Below are positions 23,456 to 35,500 of a DNA stretch of 63,000 bases, in pieces. The position numbers and the translations under genes were made by a program. The number at the start of each line of letters is the position of its first letter. The first letter of the stretch is position 1. The stretch is from Strigamia acuminata (Eukaryota; Arthropoda; Chilopoda; Geophilomorpha; Linotaeniidae), in the NCBI GenBank assembly GCA_949358305.1, contig CASHSZ010000031.1:1-63000 (forward strand), read 5' to 3'. The notes beneath the pieces were generated by a model that made no database searches, was not told the origin of the DNA, and worked only from the letters and a program-made list of their open reading frames with translations.

Positions 23456-23690
23456 TTTTCTATGCTCTTTTGTTTGTAAAACTAAATAAATAAATAAATA
23501 AATAAACTTTTATGATTTCCACCAGAACATGTAACAATTTTTTTTTATCTATTTATCGTGTGATAGATGCAGCGGTGGCGATGATGAGATGACAATAATA
23601 ATAGTAATAATAATAATAATAATTAAAATAAGAATGGGCATCAATTGACTCGTTGGTCTCGCGTCGGTTTTTGTATCGTCCGAGTCGCCC

Positions 23691-25045
23691 TCAAATTGTT
23701 TCGGGTTTTTCTGGTTGCTCGGTTTGAATGGCTTTGTCAAAAAGATCCGGGGGGCGACTCAACTTTGGAAACGACCCCTAAAAAGAGAGAGAGAATGAAG
23801 GGGGGGGGAAAAAAAAAAAAAAAAAAAAAAAGAAAGAGAAAGAAAGAAAGAGATAGATACACTCACGAATCTGGCGATCAACCGCGAACTCCGTTCTTGG
23901 TTACGTCGAATTTGCCACTCCTTCCGCAACCGGTCTTTGAGACTTTCCACCAGCACTTCGAGCGCCTCTATCTTCGCGGCCCGAACCCCTAGCTCCGTTG
24001 AATTATTTTTCAACTGCTCCGCATAACCTCCTACATACCGGGCCCACGATACTCCTTGTCCGGGTGGGCGCATTGCCCATTCCCGCTGCTGCCTCAGGTC
24101 TTCTTTGCGACACTTCTTTTGCCTCTTTAGGTCCTTTTCGCGCCACTCCTCCAACTGAATTTTTTTTTCTCGCTCCAGTTGCGCGAGACGCAATTGTAAT
24201 TGATGCTCCTCATATTCCTTATGGTATTTCAATTGTTGTCGGTATTCTTTTTGGTGCCACGCATCCAGATCTTTCATCCTCTCTGTGATCATCAATTTTT
24301 CTTTTTCCTCCAGTTGCCCTCGAAGCGATCCTATCTCTCGCTTCAACTCCCCCAACTCGTCATCCACGACTCGACGCAACTGTCGCTGCTCCTCTCGTGT
24401 TTGTTGAATTTGCGCCAATAGAAACCGCGCGCTCATTGATTCTCCATTTTCTCGCTCTTCCTCTCCAATCGCGCGTTTCCGTTTCTCTCCAATCGCGCGT
24501 TCCCAATCCTCTCCAATCGCGCGTTCCAAATCCTCTCCAATCGCGCGTTCCAGATCTTCTCCAATCGCGCGTTTCCGATTCTCCTCAATCGCGAGTTCCC
24601 GTTCCATCTCGACATCTTCTCCCATCGCGGGTCGCTCATCTCCTCCTCCTCCCTCGCATGGTACTTCTACCTCAACCACCCCAATCTAGAGACACAGACC
24701 AGTAGATGGGTAAGTAAGTAAGTAAATGGACGAATTAATGGATCGAGGTGAACCAAGGCACGACATTACAGATTCTCACTTCGATTTCGTGTTCCTCTTT
24801 AGCACTGCACAACGGTGCGTCGTTGACGTTGGCGGCGGCGGCGACAATAGTGAGGGTGGCGTCATCGTCCCCTTCCTCGTCATCGACCTGGAAATAATTA
24901 ATCAATCAAATCAGAAAAATATGCACATACGCGCCGTACCACTCCGTTTAATAGCCCGGGTTCATAAGGATGTAAACGCGCTTACCACGATAACGGGAAT
25001 AGGTGGCCATCTTGGTCGCCTCTCTTCTTCACGCTTCGGTTCCAT
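23691..25045 (-). CDS. Gene B: four-exon coiled-coil protein
   Basis: Exons in coding order: 25045-24986, 24887-24780, 24685-23867 and 23777-23691. All introns are phase 0, giving about 357 residues. Exon 1 is basic and Pro-rich (MEPKREEERRPRWPPIPVIV). Exon 2 is acidic then Ala/Val-rich. Exon 3 starts with five copies of an 8-residue word (RAIGEDLE-type) encoded by a 24-bp minisatellite. It continues as a long charged helix rich in Glu, Lys, Arg and Gln with Leu at heptad spacing, a strong coiled-coil candidate. The last exon is short (PDLFDKAIQTEQ...). The function is unknown; a structural or scaffold role is plausible. No homolog was recognised. Confidence 0.7.
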
Positions 25046-25277
25046 CTGAAAACGGACAATTTCGACACCGCTGAGAGAATAAAACGACGATGGTGGTGGC
25101 AACATCAATGTTGGTTCGTTGTGCCACGAGTTTCCGGTTGTTGGGAAAGTAGAATAGTTGGACCACTCGCTGTGTGACGCCGTCGAGCGAGGGGGCAGCC
25201 ACACGTGCGCGGCGAACTGAAATGTCGTGACACTACGGCGCTATGACGCGATACCTAGTGACACTAATTGCAAACAA

Positions 25278-25279
25278 AA

Positions 25280-25342
<63 letters not shown>

Positions 25343-25345
25343 ACA
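25278..25345. repeat. (CAA)n microsatellite
   Basis: About 22 CAA repeats followed by interrupted CAAA units. Confidence 0.95.
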
Positions 25346-25383
25346 ACAAACAACAACACCGATAACGGCGACCTTTTATCGTC

Positions 25384-25460
25384 GGCCCAGGTGGTCGAGT
25401 GGGTAGTCACCCGCCTTACGGAGTCGTGGGTCGTGGGTTCGAGTCTCGACTCTCCCGAAT
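25384..25460 (+). repeat. tRNA-derived SINE-like copy 1
   Basis: The sequence has an A-box-like TGGTCGAGTGG and a B-box GGTTCGAGTC with tRNA-like spacing. Stems are imperfect, so a functional tRNA is unlikely. Two more copies lie on the minus strand near 47.05 and 55.93 kb with the same GGTCGAGTGG block. Confidence 0.6.
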
Positions 25461-25707
25461 TTTCGTTTCAGTCGATCTTCTTCATATCTACGGGATAAAT
25501 ATTCAAAAAAGACGATGTGTACGTGCCATTACACATACTCCCTTCCCCAGGGCCTGTGGGAGGGGGGGGAGGGGTCGAAAGATTTGATCCCTTTTATTTA
25601 TTTACTTATTTTTTTTTTGGTTTTATTTAATTTATTTACGTTTTAAACTACTTATTCAGTCGTCGTAACTAAACGACGAACGGATCTCTCATCTGTTTTG
25701 TTTCTCT

Positions 25708-25715
25708 ATGATATT

Positions 25716-25766
<51 letters not shown>

Positions 25767-25775
25767 TCTATCTAT

Positions 25776-25820
<45 letters not shown>

Positions 25821-25832
25821 TTTTTTTTTTAA
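25708..25832. repeat. (TTTA)n microsatellite, possible splice tract
   Basis: About 28 TTTA units are followed by a T-run and GAAG|GGTTCC near 25841. This resembles the 3' ends of other introns here. A short frame 25841-25920 could be a terminal exon, but no upstream exon was found. Confidence 0.6.
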
Positions 25833-26106
25833 ATTTTTGAAGGGTTCCACCAACGCCACATCCATCTACTATGTCGTACAAGATCGGAAAACCTCCCGGA
25901 GCGGTGACGGAAGCGGATAGTCACGGTCACGCAATTAGGCGCTCGGTCACGCGCGCGATTATTGCGTTTTATCCATTTTTTCACATCTTTTATTCAAATT
26001 TAATAAAATGTCACACTGAATCGATCGAATGCATTAGTTTAATGGACCGAACGAAAATAAAATTATACAAACTTTTTCCATAATTTGAGAAAAAGGAAAG
26101 AGAAAA

Positions 26107-26140
<34 letters not shown>

Positions 26141-26261
26141 CGAAGTGAAACAATTGCAAAACAGACAAATAAATAAATAAATGGACGAATGAACCGAATA
26201 AATGAATAAACTGAACAGCAAATAAAGTTTTGTTCCTTTAGGCGCACCCCCTCCCCCCCCC

Positions 26262-26823
26262 CTAATACTCCATCGAACCATCACTGTCGTTGATAGTCTT
26301 TCCGGCATCCTTTCCCCTCCCGTCGCAATCTTCTTCTCCATCGCCTTCGCTTTCCTCCTCCTCTTCGATCTTCTCCAGGCGCTCTCGCCACCTCGCTTCC
26401 ATACCCAACACAACTCTCTCCATTCTTGCCATCATCTCCTCGAATCCTTTTGCCACCGTCTTCTCGATCCTCCCCATCCTTTTCATCACCGCCTTCTCAA
26501 TCTTGTCCGCAACTATTCTCTCCACCTTCCTGGCACCTGGTGTCCTTGGTGTCAAGAGCGACCTCTGAAAAACGAGGAAAGAGAATTAACGAATACACAA
26601 ATAAATAGGTGGGCGAAAATTTTGATAGAATACTGACCCTTCTTCTTTTTGCGGGAGTGCCCGCTTTCTTCGAATCCACCGAGCGACGTTTATTAGACGC
26701 CCCGGAACAAATGATCGTCGACGGCGGCGGGGAACAACTGATCGTCGACGGCGGCGACGTATAGTCGACGCACTGCAAAATGGAGACAGGAGACGACATG
26801 GTGGATTCCATTTTTTCTTCCAT
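26262..26823 (-). CDS. Gene C: two-exon coiled-coil protein, paralog of gene D
   Basis: Exons 26823-26638 and 26564-26262, with a phase-0 intron, give about 162 residues. Exon 1 (MEEKMESTMSSPV...) is Ser/Pro-rich with a repeated PPSTI word and ends in a basic, nuclear-localisation-like stretch (KKAGTPAKRRR). Exon 2 starts LTPRTPGARK, then forms a Glu/Arg/Met-rich amphipathic helix (KAVMKRMGRIEKTV) and an acidic tail ending DSDGSMEY. Gene D has the same length (161), intron position, phase and a similar end (GSDLSMEL). A probable 5' UTR exon with a GTAAGT donor lies near 27.31-27.37 kb, next to a CGCCAT element at 27379-27384. Function unknown. Confidence 0.72.
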
Positions 26824-26879
26824 GAAAAAAAAAAAAATAAAAAAAAAAAAGTAATAAAGTGAAAACAAAACACGCGGGA

Positions 26880-28155
26880 TTATGGTTTTAATGTCGGGAA
26901 CCTGGAAATCGAGACGCCATTTTTGTCAACGAAACGTTATATTTTATTACATTTCAATGACGAGAATGGCCACTTTTGACTGACTAAAAAATTGATAAAA
27001 ACGATAATTTATGACGAAAAGAAAAAGAAAGAAAAGACGCTATTCCGGTACTGGGAACCGGGAATTCCCGAAAAAAGAGAAAACGAAAACCCCGCGCGAG
27101 ACGTTAAACTCAATATCGCTTGGTTTCTGTTGGCGGCGACAACAACAACGTGGGGCGGAAAAATAAAAAATGGCTACGCGCGTGGCTCGCCAAATTCCAC
27201 GTGGATATGCGTTTGGGCGCGTGTTTGGACGTGCATTTAGGAGTGCGGGTGGGCGAGTTTTGTGTGTGTATGTGTGTATGTGAATATGTGAAATGGTTAA
27301 CTTACCTTTTAACGTTCTCACACGGTTGGTCGACAGTGAGCGAGTGTGAGCAAGTGAGTGGTTGAGTCCACGCGACAGATGGCGGCAACGGCCAAACTTA
27401 TTTATTTATTTTATTTTATTTTATTTTATTTTATTTTTTTTTTCTTTTTCTTTTTCTTTTAATTAATTAATTTATCAATTATTTTAATAATTCACCAATA
27501 AATATTTTTTCTTTAATTTTCACCCATTTTATTTTTCAAACACGCGCGGTTGTATACGCGCGACGCTAGCGACGCGTTTAACCCGGTGTCGGAACCATTA
27601 ACCACAGCGAAGCAAACGAAGCATCATTGGCATCCCGGTATCGCACCTCGACTCGCGCATTTACCGTAAGTAAACAATCGATTGTTTCCGGAGGGAATTT
27701 GTCCGAATTGAATCAATTCGGCAATTTATCGATCGAGGGTTTGAACAATTGTTCGATAGACGAATTTGAGGAGGAGCGAACAAACAAACAAACAAATAAT
27801 TAGACAGACGGGCGCGATGAAGCGTAGCGAGTGTTTCTCGCCTCCGTGTTGACGGAACGCGACATACATACCAGATTTCGGCAACAACTGTGGCACAATA
27901 ACTCGAAAACCAACGTCCAATCTAGCCTGACCGAACAACGCAAAACAAAACACTACAAAATCAATCAAAATAACAAACAAATAGACGGTAAATTTAAAAA
28001 TTCAAAACAGAATTTCCAATTTCAAGTTGTTAAATCATCCTCGGTGCAGTGTTATTGCCGACATCGGGTTTATATGTTCCGTCAACATGCATCCCAGCTT
28101 CGACTCAAGTTTCTTCTCCGCTTATTTCGTTCAACTTTTATTATCTTTTATCTAT

Positions 28156-28220
<65 letters not shown>

Positions 28221-28243
28221 TTTTTTATATTTTTGTTTCCTAG
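26880..28243. other. Upstream and intergenic DNA between genes C and N
   Basis: It contains the likely 5' UTR exon of gene C (near 27.3 kb), (TTTTA)n at about 27400-27440, and unique DNA with several frames of no recognised family. A (TTTA)n run at 28150-28215 ends in the TTTCCTAG acceptor directly before the gene N start. Confidence 0.5.
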
Positions 28244-28421
28244 ATGGCAGACAGTGATGATGAACGATCGCGTCGAATCCGAGGACGGGGTAGGGCGGCG
28301 TGGAGGGGTGTCCCCTCGATTAACGAGATGTGGGCGTCGCCCCTACCCCGCCCTCAGCAGTTCGCACTTAGACGCGACGCCCAACCGAGGTGAGTAAATT
28401 GCAAATTGACACGATTGGTCG

Positions 28422-28460
<39 letters not shown>

Positions 28461-28877
28461 TATTTATTTATTCTTTGTTGCAGCCTTCCGCCGCCACCAC
28501 GGCCGCCGATAATGCGACATCGAATTGCGGCACTTCGTGCGTCGGCGGAGGCGGAAGGACGCGCGCGTGCAACTGCGCGCGCGACCGGGTCGGTTGAGTT
28601 TGCCGCCCAAGTGCGGGACCCGGCGTTGTCTTTGAGCATGGTGGCCACGGCGGCTGCCGCAGCGGCCATGACTCTGTCGCAGTCGGTCAGAGCGACTCGG
28701 GAGTCGGTGGCGGCGGTGGCAGGGGTCGTCGCGTCGGCCAACGTCACTGACCCCAACGTCGTGGCCGCCATTGAAGAGGCTGTCGATGCCGCCGTAGCCT
28801 CATCCGAAGCAGCCGAGGAGGTGCGACGGGCAACTTTGTTCGCGGCCGAGATGGCAACTCGTCACTTTAATTTTTAA
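28244..28877 (+). CDS. Gene N: two-exon Arg-rich/Ala-rich small protein
   Basis: Exons 28244-28389 and 28484-28877 join with phase 2 to about 179 residues. Exon 1 encodes an acidic start (MADSDDER), then an RG-rich patch (RRIRGRGRAAWRGVP) and a Pro/Gln-rich end. Exon 2 starts with a Pro run, then an Arg/Ala segment and a long Ala/Val/Ser-rich helical region ending ATRHFNF. The first ATG immediately follows the splice acceptor, so a non-coding 5' exon is likely. The RG patch suggests RNA or nucleic-acid binding (inference). No known family was recognised. Confidence 0.6.
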
Positions 28878-28879
28878 TT

Positions 28880-29640
28880 TTTTTTTTTCCTTTTTTTTTT
28901 GTAAACAACTCGTTTTTATATATATATATACATATTTCTTTATTTTTTTGTGAATAAATCATTTTTAATTTTTCAAATCGTTTTCAATTTTAATTTTAAT
29001 TTTCATAATCATATTTAATCATTAAAACTCGTTTGTAATTAACATGCACATGTTAAATTATCTATCGATTATTTTTTTAAATCAATATTGTTAAAATTCA
29101 GCATTAAATAAACAAACATAACATAACATCTTTTATACCAGACTAATCGAGATTCAAACAAACAAACACGCAAATATTAAATGCTACCACACCAAAACTA
29201 AAATAAAACTGCAAGTTGTAAACTCAGAAAAATATAAATTATTATTTTTTATCAGAAGTATTAAATATAAGCAAAAAAAAAATTAGTTTCGATCCGGAAA
29301 ACTGTTTGTTTGAAATCTAATAAAATTAAAAAAAAAAAAAAAAAAAAAAAAACAAACAAGCACAAAAAGAAATAAAATCGGTGTGTTTTAAACGCAGAAC
29401 CATGCTTGATTGTTAAAAAGAACAACACCGTAATCAAAAACAACACCAAGAACACAGAAATTATTGTCAGATTAGTAATTCGCTGTGAATGACCGTTGAT
29501 TGTTTTGGAACGCTGTCCGCAATTTTTAGCGTTTCTCCGCGCGGACGTGAAGAGGGCGCCACTCGTGTGACCGAAACAACGACGACACCAAACACACTGA
29601 CGTCGAGAATTCGAGTAGCTTCGCTGTTTTGTCAGAGTCC
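28880..29640. other. AT-rich gene-free stretch
   Basis: AT-rich, low-complexity DNA with homopolymer runs (for example about 29320-29350) and (TA)n near 28920-28930. No gene was seen. Confidence 0.6.
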
Positions 29641-29659
29641 ACTCGAACCAGACTCGACG

Positions 29660-29745
29660 TGGACGAGGCTGCCACATTCCACGTGTGCGAGAGAAGACAT
29701 CGTTGTGATTGGGGGTGCCGAAAAATGATGCGCTCGAACAACGAA
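29660..29745 (+). pseudogene. Thymidine kinase relic
   Basis: The DNA at about 29690-29735 reads EDIVVIGGAEK, matching EDVVVIGGAEK of the intact thymidine kinase at 50.6 kb at 10 of 11 residues. At nucleotide level GAAGACATCGTTGTGATTGG lines up with GAAGACGTCGTGGTGATAGG. Just upstream, in another frame, DEAATF resembles GEAAF of the same enzyme, so a frameshift separates the pieces. The catalytic N-terminal half is absent. It is a short remnant of a duplicated copy. Confidence 0.6.
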
Positions 29746-29850
29746 CAACACGATTGCGTCGCTATCAAACACCGACGTGCCCATTTGTCTGTAAAAAAAG
29801 AACGAGTTTTAAAGGAGTGAAATAAATTAAAATTAAATTTAAAACATGTA

Positions 29851-30160
29851 CCGTACTGCCTCGATTTAACGCCGGGGCGTTTATTTACTTTTCCAAGTCG
29901 ACCCCTCCGGCGATTATTCAAAGCCCGGCGATTATTCGCGCCGGGCGTCTAACGAAAAAAAAAGGTTTTTTTACTGCCGCCACCCAATCATTTACGTTAA
30001 ATTACCGTATATTCGTCTAAAAAACGTTTAAAACCGGCGTTTAAACAAACCCGGCGTTTATTTAAGGCCGGCGTTTATTGCCTTTTCGTTCTGAGTTTGC
30101 CCGGCGTTTAATCAGGAGCCGGCGTTTAGATACGACCGGCGTTAAATCAAGGCAGTACGG
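29851..30160. mobile_element. 310-bp MITE with 25-bp terminal inverted repeats
   Basis: The left end starts CCGTACTGCCTCGATTTAAC. The right end is its inverted copy, matching at 24 of 25 bases. TA on both sides (29849-29850 and 30161-30162) fits a Tc1/mariner-type target-site duplication. The interior repeats the word CCGGCGTTTA in both orientations. No coding capacity. Confidence 0.85.
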
Positions 30161-30193
30161 TATTCGTACATTTGAGGAGCAGATTAGGCGAAT

Positions 30194-31204
30194 TCACTTT
30201 TTCTTTCCGGCGCTCGACTTTCCCTTTCCTTTCCTCTTTCTCTTGCTCCTTGCCCGTTTCTCTTTCTCCTTCCTCGCCAGTTTCTTTTCTTCGTCTTCGT
30301 CCTCATCACTTTCCGCATCGTCCTCAAATTCAGAGTTTCTGTAATCTTCGTCGTCTTCTTTTTCCTCTTCACACCTTTCACCTGTTTCACGCTCTTCTTC
30401 CCGGCGTCTCTCTTCTCCACACCCCTCTCCTTCGTCGTTCTCGGGCTCGCCGACGACGACAAACCTCTCCTTCATCAGCACCTCATCAACGAACGAGAAA
30501 TCTTTATTCTGCAAATAAAACGGGAAAATCAATATCCGAAAAGTGTCGACGTAGACGCGCGCGGTAGATTCACTCACCGACATGTCGTTCCATTGGTTTA
30601 ACATCCCCAGCATCCGGAGTAAGTGGGTCTTGATGTCGGGATCGCCCCAATACTAAAAAAAAAAATAAAAAATAAAAAAAATATATACATAAATAAATAA
30701 ATAAAAATAAAAATAAAAATAAAAATAAAAATATATATACTTGTTCCGCCTGAACCTGAGCCCGTATCGTAAAGAGCAGGAGAGTAAGCGAATGAATGGA
30801 GAACCGCATGCTCCCGTCGCGAAAGATTTTCATTTCGTGGTTATCGTCCCAATAGTTGGGATCGCTGTTGGGTTCGCTGCCCCCTTCCGCGACGGGAACC
30901 ACCCTCGATCGCAACACCCGTTCCTCTCCCTGCGCATCGCCTCGTTGAAAAGATGATGAACGTGACGCCGAATCACCGTCGTTGTCGTCGTCGTCGTCGT
31001 CGTTGTCTCCGACGCGCTCTCCCTCTCCCTCTCCCATCCCCGGTGCCCATGCAATGCGATATCTGTGTTTGACCAACCAGTGGTCCTCTAGTCGGTCAAC
31101 CACAGGCCTCGCAATGCAGAATGGGCACCGTTTCAGGGCCTTGTGCATTTTTTTCAACTTCTAGGAAACAGAGGAAAAAATAAATAAATAAATAAATAAA
31201 TTAA

Positions 31205-31235
<31 letters not shown>

Positions 31236-32228
31236 AACGAATCGACTAATTGATTAAATACCCACCGGCAACAGGAGATCGGGTCTACGCGAATAGTCCC
31301 GCAGATGCTTCCTGACTCTCTTGGAGATTTCATCCTCGCGCTTAACTGCGTCTAGGTGGTGATGTTGGCGCCAATGGCGGTACGCGTCCTCGCTGAAATA
31401 TCCGTATTTCGACACCCCTAAGGTACGCGGGAGGGGAAAGGAAAAAAAAAAAATAAAAAAAAAATAAAAATTAGACAAAAAATAAACAAACAAACAAATA
31501 AGCAAATGTATGTTTCTCATTACCCGGTTGTTTGGCGCACAGAGCACAATAGAACGACTTCCCGCCCTCTGTCCGGAGTTTTTCTCCCTTCTTTCCTTTC
31601 CCTCCACCCTGGCGTCGTTGCCGTGTTGGCACCGCCCCCGTCTCCACCTCCCCCACCTTCCGGAGCACCCATTTCTGGAACTCTTCGAACCGTCGATCCA
31701 ACTCCATCGACAAGTTGGACGGAAGGTTGGACGGAAGCCCACTCGGTCCTGCCCTGCCAGACGGCACCACCGAGCCCTGGGATGCAGATGCCTTTCGTAT
31801 CTGAAAGAAATGGAAGGAACGATTGAACAAACGATCAAAGACAAATAGACCAGACAGGTTACCTTTTCCGTCGACCGCGTGACTCGAGTCTCCGACCTTT
31901 TCGACGCGGGTTCCCATAACGGTGATGCGGGCCGCTTCGACGCGGATCTTCGCGGCTTGGCGATGACACGCGCCAGTTGCTGTTCTTGCGGCGGCGGGGG
32001 GGCGATGGGCTCAGATGGTGGCACGGTGAAACACGGCGTCGACATAACCGGGCACGGCGCCGACATGACAGGACGTGGCATTGGTGTGAGGATCGGCAAC
32101 TGCAGCCGTTCCAACCTCACGACGGGGCACATTAAAGGCATTTTGCCTAATGTCGCCGTTGGTTGAAGTGGTGGCGACCGCGGCGGTGACAGGTCTGGTG
32201 ACGACGGGACCGTCACAACGCTTGGCAT
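30194..32228 (-). CDS. Gene H: coiled-coil plus double zinc-finger protein
   Basis: Exons in coding order: 32228-31863 (the exon may start at an acceptor at 32261), 31800-31524, 31417-31266, 31160-30741, 30652-30578 and 30508-30194, giving about 534 residues from the chosen ATG. Pro/Ser-rich exon 1 ends in a basic Lys/Arg stretch. Exon 2 has a helix (MELDRRFEEFQKWVLRKVGE) and CALC. After a phase-1 intron comes YFSEDAYRHWRQHHH, completing zinc unit 1. After a phase-0 intron comes unit 2 (CPFC...HWLVKH). The rest is an acidic region, a short exon with HLLRMLGMLNQWNDMS matching gene A, and an acidic then Lys-rich tail ending KKK. It lacks gene A's PHD part. The 5' end is uncertain because an upstream ATG exon could not be joined in phase. 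Confidence 0.75.
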
Positions 32229-32454
32229 CGTCCAAGTGCACCCTGATGTGCTGGGCAACGACTGGAGAAAAAAAAAAATAAATAAATGAATAAACGAACA
32301 AACAGACGGGCAAATAAATATACGATATTGCATGTCGAATCCAAGTTTGTGCGCGGGTCGGATTCATACGATCAATCCGCTCAATGCGCGCGCGGCAAAT
32401 TAAATTTGCGGGTTAAATTATAGTGCGCGCGCGGGAATTATTAATTTACGTCAA

Positions 32455-32503
32455 ATCAACGTGATCGCTTTTCAATTTCAAATTGGAACGCGATCACGTT
32501 GAT
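32455..32503. other. Perfect 14-bp inverted repeat between genes G and H
   Basis: ATCAACGTGATCGC at 32455-32468 and its exact reverse complement at 32490-32503 flank a 21-bp spacer that itself contains CAATTTCAAATTG. It lies between the end of gene G and the start of gene H and could be regulatory or a terminator-like hairpin. Confidence 0.8.
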
Positions 32504-32526
32504 TGTCAAAATAAAATGGTCAGTTA

Positions 32527-35500
32527 CTACGTTACCTCGAATACTTCCTTTTCCACCTTCTCAACGGTCTTCCGTTTCTTTTTCGCACCCCCTTTCCTCA
32601 CACACTTCCTCTTCTTCGGTTCCGTCGCCGTCTCCTTCTCCTTTTCCTTCTCCTCCACTGCCTCTTCCACCGCCGTTTCCTTCCACGTCTCCTTCTCCTT
32701 CTCCAACTCCACCTCCATCTCCGGCCACACTATTCCCATCTCCTCCACTGTCTCTTCCACCACCGTCTCCTTCTCCTTCTCCGTCTCCGACACAGTCTCT
32801 TCCACCGCCTTCTCCTTCTCCGTCTCCGACACAGTCTCTTCCACCGCCTTCTCCTTCTCCGTCTCCGACACAGTCTCTTCCACCGCCATCTCTTTCTCCA
32901 CCTCCTTCTCCGGCACAGTCTCTTCCACCGCCTTCTCCTTCTCCGTCTCCGACACAGTCTCTACCACCGCCTTCTCCTTCTCCGTCTCCGACACAGTCTC
33001 TTCCACCACCGTCTCCTTCTCCACCTCCTTCCCTGACACAGTCTCTTCCACCGCCTTCTCCTTCTCCGTCTCCGACACAGTCTCTTCCACCGCCATCTCC
33101 TTTTCCGTCTCCGACACAGTCTCTTCCGCCGCCCTCGCCTTCCCCACCTCCTCCACGATCTCATCCACAACCCCCCCCACAATCTCATCCGCCGTCCCAT
33201 CCGTTTCTCTAAAAAAAAAAAATAAATAAATAAATTGTGAGACGTTGCGTGCAAGACCCGAAGAGCGCGTGGAACTCACGTTTGTGGCAGGCTCGATGAC
33301 CACACGGAATGCCCCGTGCTTTGTGATAGGTCCAAGGCACCGTCGTCGTTGGGTCCGTCCTGGTAAGAAACGAGTAAATATAATTACAAATGTGTGCATA
33401 ATTAAAAAATAAATAAATAAATAAATAAATAAATAAAAATGAAAAAAGGGGGCCAAAAAGACGCCCACAATTAAAATGACTAACTTGTACTAAAAAAAAG
33501 AAAAGGAAAAAATTAACCAATAAATGAATTAAATTTAAATAGACCCTGACATTAAATGTGTCGGTAAAGAGCACGCATTTGATGTGCGCGCCTAACTCGA
33601 GATGACGCGCGTTGGTTGGTCGTTTTCACATTTCGTCTGCGCCGATCGTGTCGGAAACATGAGAGTCAAGAACACTCTTGTAAACTCGACTTTGATTCTT
33701 TAGCCTACCGTTGCAGTTGCGGGTTCATGGTCCGGTGCCCCGGAAGACGCGATGCATTGTGCGACTCGAAACAAGACGTTCGACATGACTTCGGACGCGG
33801 CCTGACAGGAAACAAGCAAATGTGAATATTCAAACGGATTGAAAAGAAAAAGAAACAAAACAGAAAAAAAAATGCATATACTGTATACAGTATATCTGTG
33901 ATTACTCTGCGGGTCTTTGATAGCGCGCGGACTTGTTTTAAGGCGTGGGGATGAATGCGGATTTTGTGAATAACGTGTGGGTCCCGTATAGCGCATGGGG
34001 CCGATTGTTACGTTTCCGAAACATGATCGTCGTTACGCGCGGGACCAATAGTCAAGTCTCCGAAGATATTGTTAAAAAATTGACGAAATGTTGTTGAAAA
34101 TTGACGAATTTTGATGGAAATTGACTAAATTTTGACCAAATTTGACAAAAAAATTGGTTAATTTTGTTAAATATTGACGAATTTCGTAATCTTATAATTT
34201 TTCATGTTTGTTTGAATTGAAGCGCAGGTCTTTAATAACGCACGGGACCATTTATTTTTAAATAGCGCACGGGTGCGCTATTTACAGATAAACGGTATCC
34301 TCGATTTGTACACGTGTCTTCGGTGGGACAATTTTAGTTCACGAATAACGCGCGCGGGCCTCTGATCGTACACATGAGAAAATTTGTCCCCAGATAGCGT
34401 GTGGATGCACTATTTGGAGATATACGGTGTATAATTTCTATTTTTCTAATTCTAATTCACTCACCGTCCCTGCATCTCCAACGATGGCCTCCATTATTGC
34501 CCGCCTCTCTATCAGCCTATCCACCCGCCTCTCCACCACCCTCTCCACCACCCTCTCCACCAGCCTTTCGTGGTACAACACCACCCTGGACTCGGAGGGT
34601 TGAGACTCGCTGAATTCCGTGTCTTGGGATTCCTCCAGCATCGGCTCTGTTGGTTGCGATTGCGAGTCGTCCAGAATCGACTCCACTGGACGTCGTCGAG
34701 ATGTGTCCATTGTGGCCTGATTAAAAACGAGCAAATATAATAAATAAAAAAATAAAAATAAAAACAAAAAATAAAAATAAAAATAAAAAAATGAATAAAA
34801 ATAGAAAAAGAAAAAGAAAAATCAATTAAAAGAAAAAAAAAAATGGGGGGGGGGATGGGGGGGGGGGAGGGAAGGGAGTGGACACGTAAAACAAATTGAG
34901 ACGCGGGGCGTCGAACGACAAAAAATTGGACGCGCGTGTTCGCGTATTTTCGCGCGCACAAACATGGGAGAATGGGTCACAATTGCGTCGATCGCGCCAG
35001 AACCAGCAACGAAAGCTTATCCTCGCAAAATTAATTTTGATTATGGGCCAATTCTTTCACTCACCGCCGTCGACGCTTCCACAGTGACCAACCTCTCGTC
35101 CACGTGCGGTTCCGTGTCCTGGAACGATACGAATGTGTATGAATAAATCAGCGTTTAAAAAATAAATAAATAAAATAAAATAAAACAAAGAAAGTTTAGA
35201 AAAATGGAAAATAGCGGGTCCGTACCCCGGACCGTGCCCATTTCCACGCGGATATTAGAATTTATTCCTATCCCGACGTGGCCCCTCTCCACGGATCTCA
35301 GATTTAATTGTCGGAAGAAAAATTTGATCACTACTTTGCAATTGGCATTCGATGCTGTTAAATGGTTGGAGAATCGGGACCGTTTGTCATTGCTTAAAAT
35401 TGGCACAGATAAGAGATCGCGCATAAATGGGACAAAAAAATTAAATTTAAAAAAATGAAATTTTTACACGTGATATGAATCAATTTTTAATGTCCGCGCG

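Noticed and set aside
23500-23690. Separate small gene at 23549-23740 (minus)
   Set aside because: Its coding part is the last exon of gene B read from an upstream false start; the rest is microsatellite.
25384-25460. Functional tRNA gene
   Set aside because: A- and B-box words are present, but the T-stem and acceptor stem pair poorly and diverged copies exist elsewhere. A SINE-like relic fits better.
32499-33229. Plus-strand Ser/Pro-rich frames of about 240 codons
   Set aside because: They lie opposite the minisatellite exon of gene G, which is supported by six upstream in-phase exons.
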